Below are positions 5,598-6,411 of a stretch of DNA of 6,411 nucleotides, piece after piece; positions within the stretch are counted from its first letter, which is position 1, and every line of letters starts with the position of its first letter. The position numbers and the translations under genes are program-made. Source of the DNA: CAYSHJ01 sp964589725 (GTDB lineage Bacteria; Planctomycetota; Planctomycetia; Planctomycetales; Planctomycetaceae). A model generated the notes under the pieces. It made no database searches, was not told the origin of the DNA, and saw only the letters and a program-made list of their open reading frames with translations. The stretch spans positions 1 to 6,411 of the forward strand of contig CAZPUJ010000549.1 in NCBI GenBank assembly GCA_964589725.1, read 5' to 3'.

Positions 5598-6411
5598 TCA
5601 TGTCGTCTTCGGGGAGGGATTCGTGGCATCTTCGTCGCGCAAATCAATCGGGGGCACGTCAATGATGACCAATGTCATGTCGTCGCCACTGCCTTGGTCA
5701 GAGTAATGATCCAACCAAGTCGGAAGTGCGTCGGCCACTCCGGCGGGGCCGTGGTCATGGATGCGTTGACGGAGACTGCCGACGAATTGATCGAACGCGG
5801 TGTCATCGGCGAACGAGTTCGGAAGCCCATCCGTCGTCAACAACAACAGGCCGCCGGCGCGTCGATCCAGCGTGGCCGTTTTCCAACGCACTTGAGCGTT
5901 CGGCGAACAGAGGGAATCGGTCTCCGTGCCGATGCCGAGTTCGACCGGAAACGGCCGTTCGCACTCGCCGTCGGGACGCAGCCAGACAATGTCGCCATCC
6001 CCAAATTGCGCCACGCACAGCGTCTCAGGAGTCAGCAGCGCGGTGAGCAGCGTCGAGCCATAACGCCGGAAGAGTGGCGATTCATCGGCTGGCTCCGTCG
6101 CGGGTTCCTGGGGCGCCGACGATGGAGCAATCACAGTGGGACAGCGTTCGCTGGCATCGGCTCGGACGACCTCACGCCAGCGCCGAGAGATGATCCGCGG
6201 ACAGTCGCTTTTGAAGTCGCGTCGCAACTGGGCGTCCGGCTGGTCCGCATATCCGACGTGAAACGAGCAGAGTTCGCTCACGGCCACTTGCACCGCCAGC
6301 GCCGCTCCGACATCGCTCAGGTCGTGCCGCGCGTCGCCATGCCCATCGGCCACCGCCGCCACCAATCGTGGGCCACCACGGATCGCGCCGTTCCACAAAG
6401 CAAACGCATCC
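5598..6411 (-). CDS. PP2C-type protein Ser/Thr phosphatase, 5' end outside the window
   Basis: The frame is open to the right edge and reads DAFALWNGAIRGG before VAAVADGHGD. The leading Asp fits the N-terminal metal-binding QD motif of PP2C, so the true start lies just beyond 6411 rather than at the TTG at 6398. PP2C motifs follow in order: ADGHGD (metal binding), SDVGAALAV, YGSTLLTALL, AQFGDGDIVWL, GGLLLLTTDGLPNSF and GSGDDMTLVII. The acidic metal ligands are therefore present and the enzyme looks functional. The C-terminus ends 11 residues after DLRDED. There is no membrane segment. It is co-directional with the SUMF1 and kinase genes, and such phosphatases occur with zinc-ribbon kinases in TerY-P type triads. 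It would be expected to reverse phosphorylation by that kinase, though both kinase copies here look dead. Confidence 0.92.
   Translation of the reverse strand, partial: DAFALWNGAIRGGPRLVAAVADGHGDARHDLSDVGAALAVQVAVSELCSFHVGYADQPDAQLRRDFKSDCPRIISRRWREVVRADASERCPTVIAPSSAPQEPATEPADESPLFRRYGSTLLTALLTPETLCVAQFGDGDIVWLRPDGECERPFPVELGIGTETDSLCSPNAQVRWKTATLDRRAGGLLLLTTDGLPNSFADDTAFDQFVGSLRQRIHDHGPAGVADALPTWLDHYSDQGSGDDMTLVIIDVPPIDLRDEDATNPSPKTT

Noticed and set aside
1..6411. CRISPR array, tRNA or rRNA
   Set aside because: I saw no regularly spaced direct repeats with spacers and no recognisable tRNA or rRNA sequence.

Overview
The window looks like part of a Planctomycetota chromosome. The evidence is the GC-rich sequence, Ser/Thr kinase and PP2C genes beside a SUMF1-fold protein with a helical N-terminal domain that I associate with planctomycetes, and a RAYT-type transposase flanked by palindromes. 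This is judged by protein style only; no search was run.

Almost everything is on the minus strand. In the direction of transcription (right to left) the order is: a PP2C phosphatase that runs off the right edge (5598-6411); an IS200/RAYT-like transposase with mirror-image hairpin modules (about 4893-5567); a 633-residue protein with an N-terminal helical domain, two internal repeats and a C-terminal SUMF1/C-type-lectin-fold domain (2960-4861); a truncated kinase 5' end (2554-2900); a second, longer but broken kinase gene (255-1504); and an unrecognised open frame running off the left edge (1-274). The only plus-strand gene lies between the two kinase copies. It is an Rpn/PD-(D/E)XK-like protein gene (1690-2532) with an in-frame TAG at codon 32.

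The kinase (Gly-rich loop, VVK lysine, APE motif, C-terminal CxxC...CxxC zinc ribbon) and the PP2C resemble the kinase and phosphatase of the TerY-P type phosphorylation triads (kinase, PP2C, VWA). No VWA gene is visible; one could lie beyond the right edge. PP2C, SUMF1 protein and kinase probably once formed one co-directional signalling cassette, with the SUMF1 protein as a possible effector or substrate. That role is inference.

The cassette is decaying. One kinase copy has lost its catalytic loop and DFG segment through a frame-changing deletion, the other keeps only its first ~115 codons, the gene between them has a nonsense codon, and a transposase sits between PP2C and the SUMF1 gene. 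The points most worth following are the duplicated kinase 5' ends, the mirrored two-hairpin modules around the transposase, and the SUMF1 C-terminus, whose composition resembles the variable region of a diversity-generating retroelement target.
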